Of a DNA stretch of 64,000 nucleotides, positions 63,885 through 64,000 are shown piece after piece. Source of the DNA: Photobacterium indicum (GTDB taxonomy: Bacteria; Pseudomonadota; Gammaproteobacteria; Enterobacterales; Vibrionaceae); contig NZ_PYOC01000008.1 of the NCBI RefSeq assembly GCF_003026215.1, positions 165,587 through 229,586 on the forward strand. The letters are read 5' to 3'. Each line of letters begins with the position of its first letter. Position 1 is the stretch's first letter. A program made the position numbers and the translations under genes. A model generated the notes under the pieces. The model was not told the DNA's origin. It searched no databases and worked only from the letters and a program-made list of their open reading frames with translations.

Positions 63885-64000
63885 TAATTGAAGAGTTTGA
63901 TCATGGCTCAGATTGAACGCTGGCGGCAGGCCTAACACATGCAAGTCGAGCGGTAACAGGAATTAGCTTGCTAATTTGCTGACGAGCGGCGGACGGGTGA
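63885..64000 (+). rRNA. 16S ribosomal RNA, 5' part
   Basis: The sequence from AATTGAAGAGTTTGATCATGG onward carries the universal 16S start (27F site) and 'CGAGCGGTAACAGG...GACGAGCGGCGGACGGGTGA' helix 6 region of Vibrionaceae type. It continues beyond the window. Confidence 0.97.

Noticed and set aside
1..64000. CRISPR array
   Set aside because: No regularly spaced repeats of 20-40 bases were seen, and no cas genes.
1..64000. Intact insertion sequence
   Set aside because: No transposase gene was recognised. The only site-specific recombinases are the two integrases.

Overview
The window reads as a chromosomal segment of a marine gammaproteobacterium of the family Vibrionaceae, most probably Photobacterium. 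The slt-trpR-yjjX, ssrA-smpB-ratA-ratB-bamE-recN-nadK and grpE-dnaK-dnaJ gene orders are gammaproteobacterial, the tmRNA tag reads ANDENFALAA, and the last 116 bases are the start of a 16S rRNA of Vibrionaceae type. The genus is an inference; no database was searched.

Left core region (1-20.8 kb). The end of slt, then trpR and yjjX, are followed by a LexA/S24-like regulator. Next comes a seven-gene leftward operon (9859 to 2920): an exported helical protein, an ABC ATPase, a FtsX/LolE-type permease, a LolA-like periplasmic protein, a predicted outer-membrane barrel, and a LytS/LytTR-type kinase and regulator. Several genes overlap, so this looks like one envelope-export or lipoprotein-handling system with its own sensor. 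Then come a DUF4382 lipoprotein, a membrane-GNAT fusion, an M23 peptidase overlapping a bactofilin gene by 97 bases, a DUF985 cupin, and a four-gene signalling operon (HTH protein, REC-EAL phosphodiesterase, HPt, hybrid kinase). A methyltransferase-HNH nuclease fusion converges on dgt (dGTPase).

Island region (about 22.4-50.3 kb). Two related P4-type integrases lie in the same orientation, each behind an attachment-like site matching the 3' end of ssrA. The right one (48856-50097) is intact and abuts ssrA. The left one (22469-23438) is a decayed copy. Paired 12-base-spaced TTGGAATACC repeats, probable integrase arm sites, occur at both ends of the roughly 26.7-kb element between them. The simplest reading is tandem integration of two islands in ssrA, the outer one degraded. 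The element carries AlpA-like regulators, a ribbon-helix-helix protein, an inovirus Gp2/YfjJ-like protein, a WYL regulator, small exported proteins, two DUF2787 proteins and a RadC-like protein. It also carries a complete L-fucose catabolic operon (fucR-P-I-K-U-A-O) and a defence cluster: HTH, Mrr-like nuclease, hsdR, hsdS, a Septu-like ATPase/HNH pair, hsdM. The ATPase/HNH pair sits inside the type I restriction operon with overlapping start and stop codons.

Right core region (50.3-64 kb). ssrA, smpB, ratA-ratB, bamE, recN (with a LexA box), nadK, and grpE/dnaK/dnaJ (with two good sigma-32 promoters) are followed by a type IV minor pilin cluster and then a ribosomal RNA operon with its P1 promoter and boxA.

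The strongest candidates for something new are the composite HTH-Mrr-HsdRS-PtuAB-HsdM locus, the LytTR-controlled ABC/LolA-like/barrel operon, and the methyltransferase-HNH fusion beside dgt.
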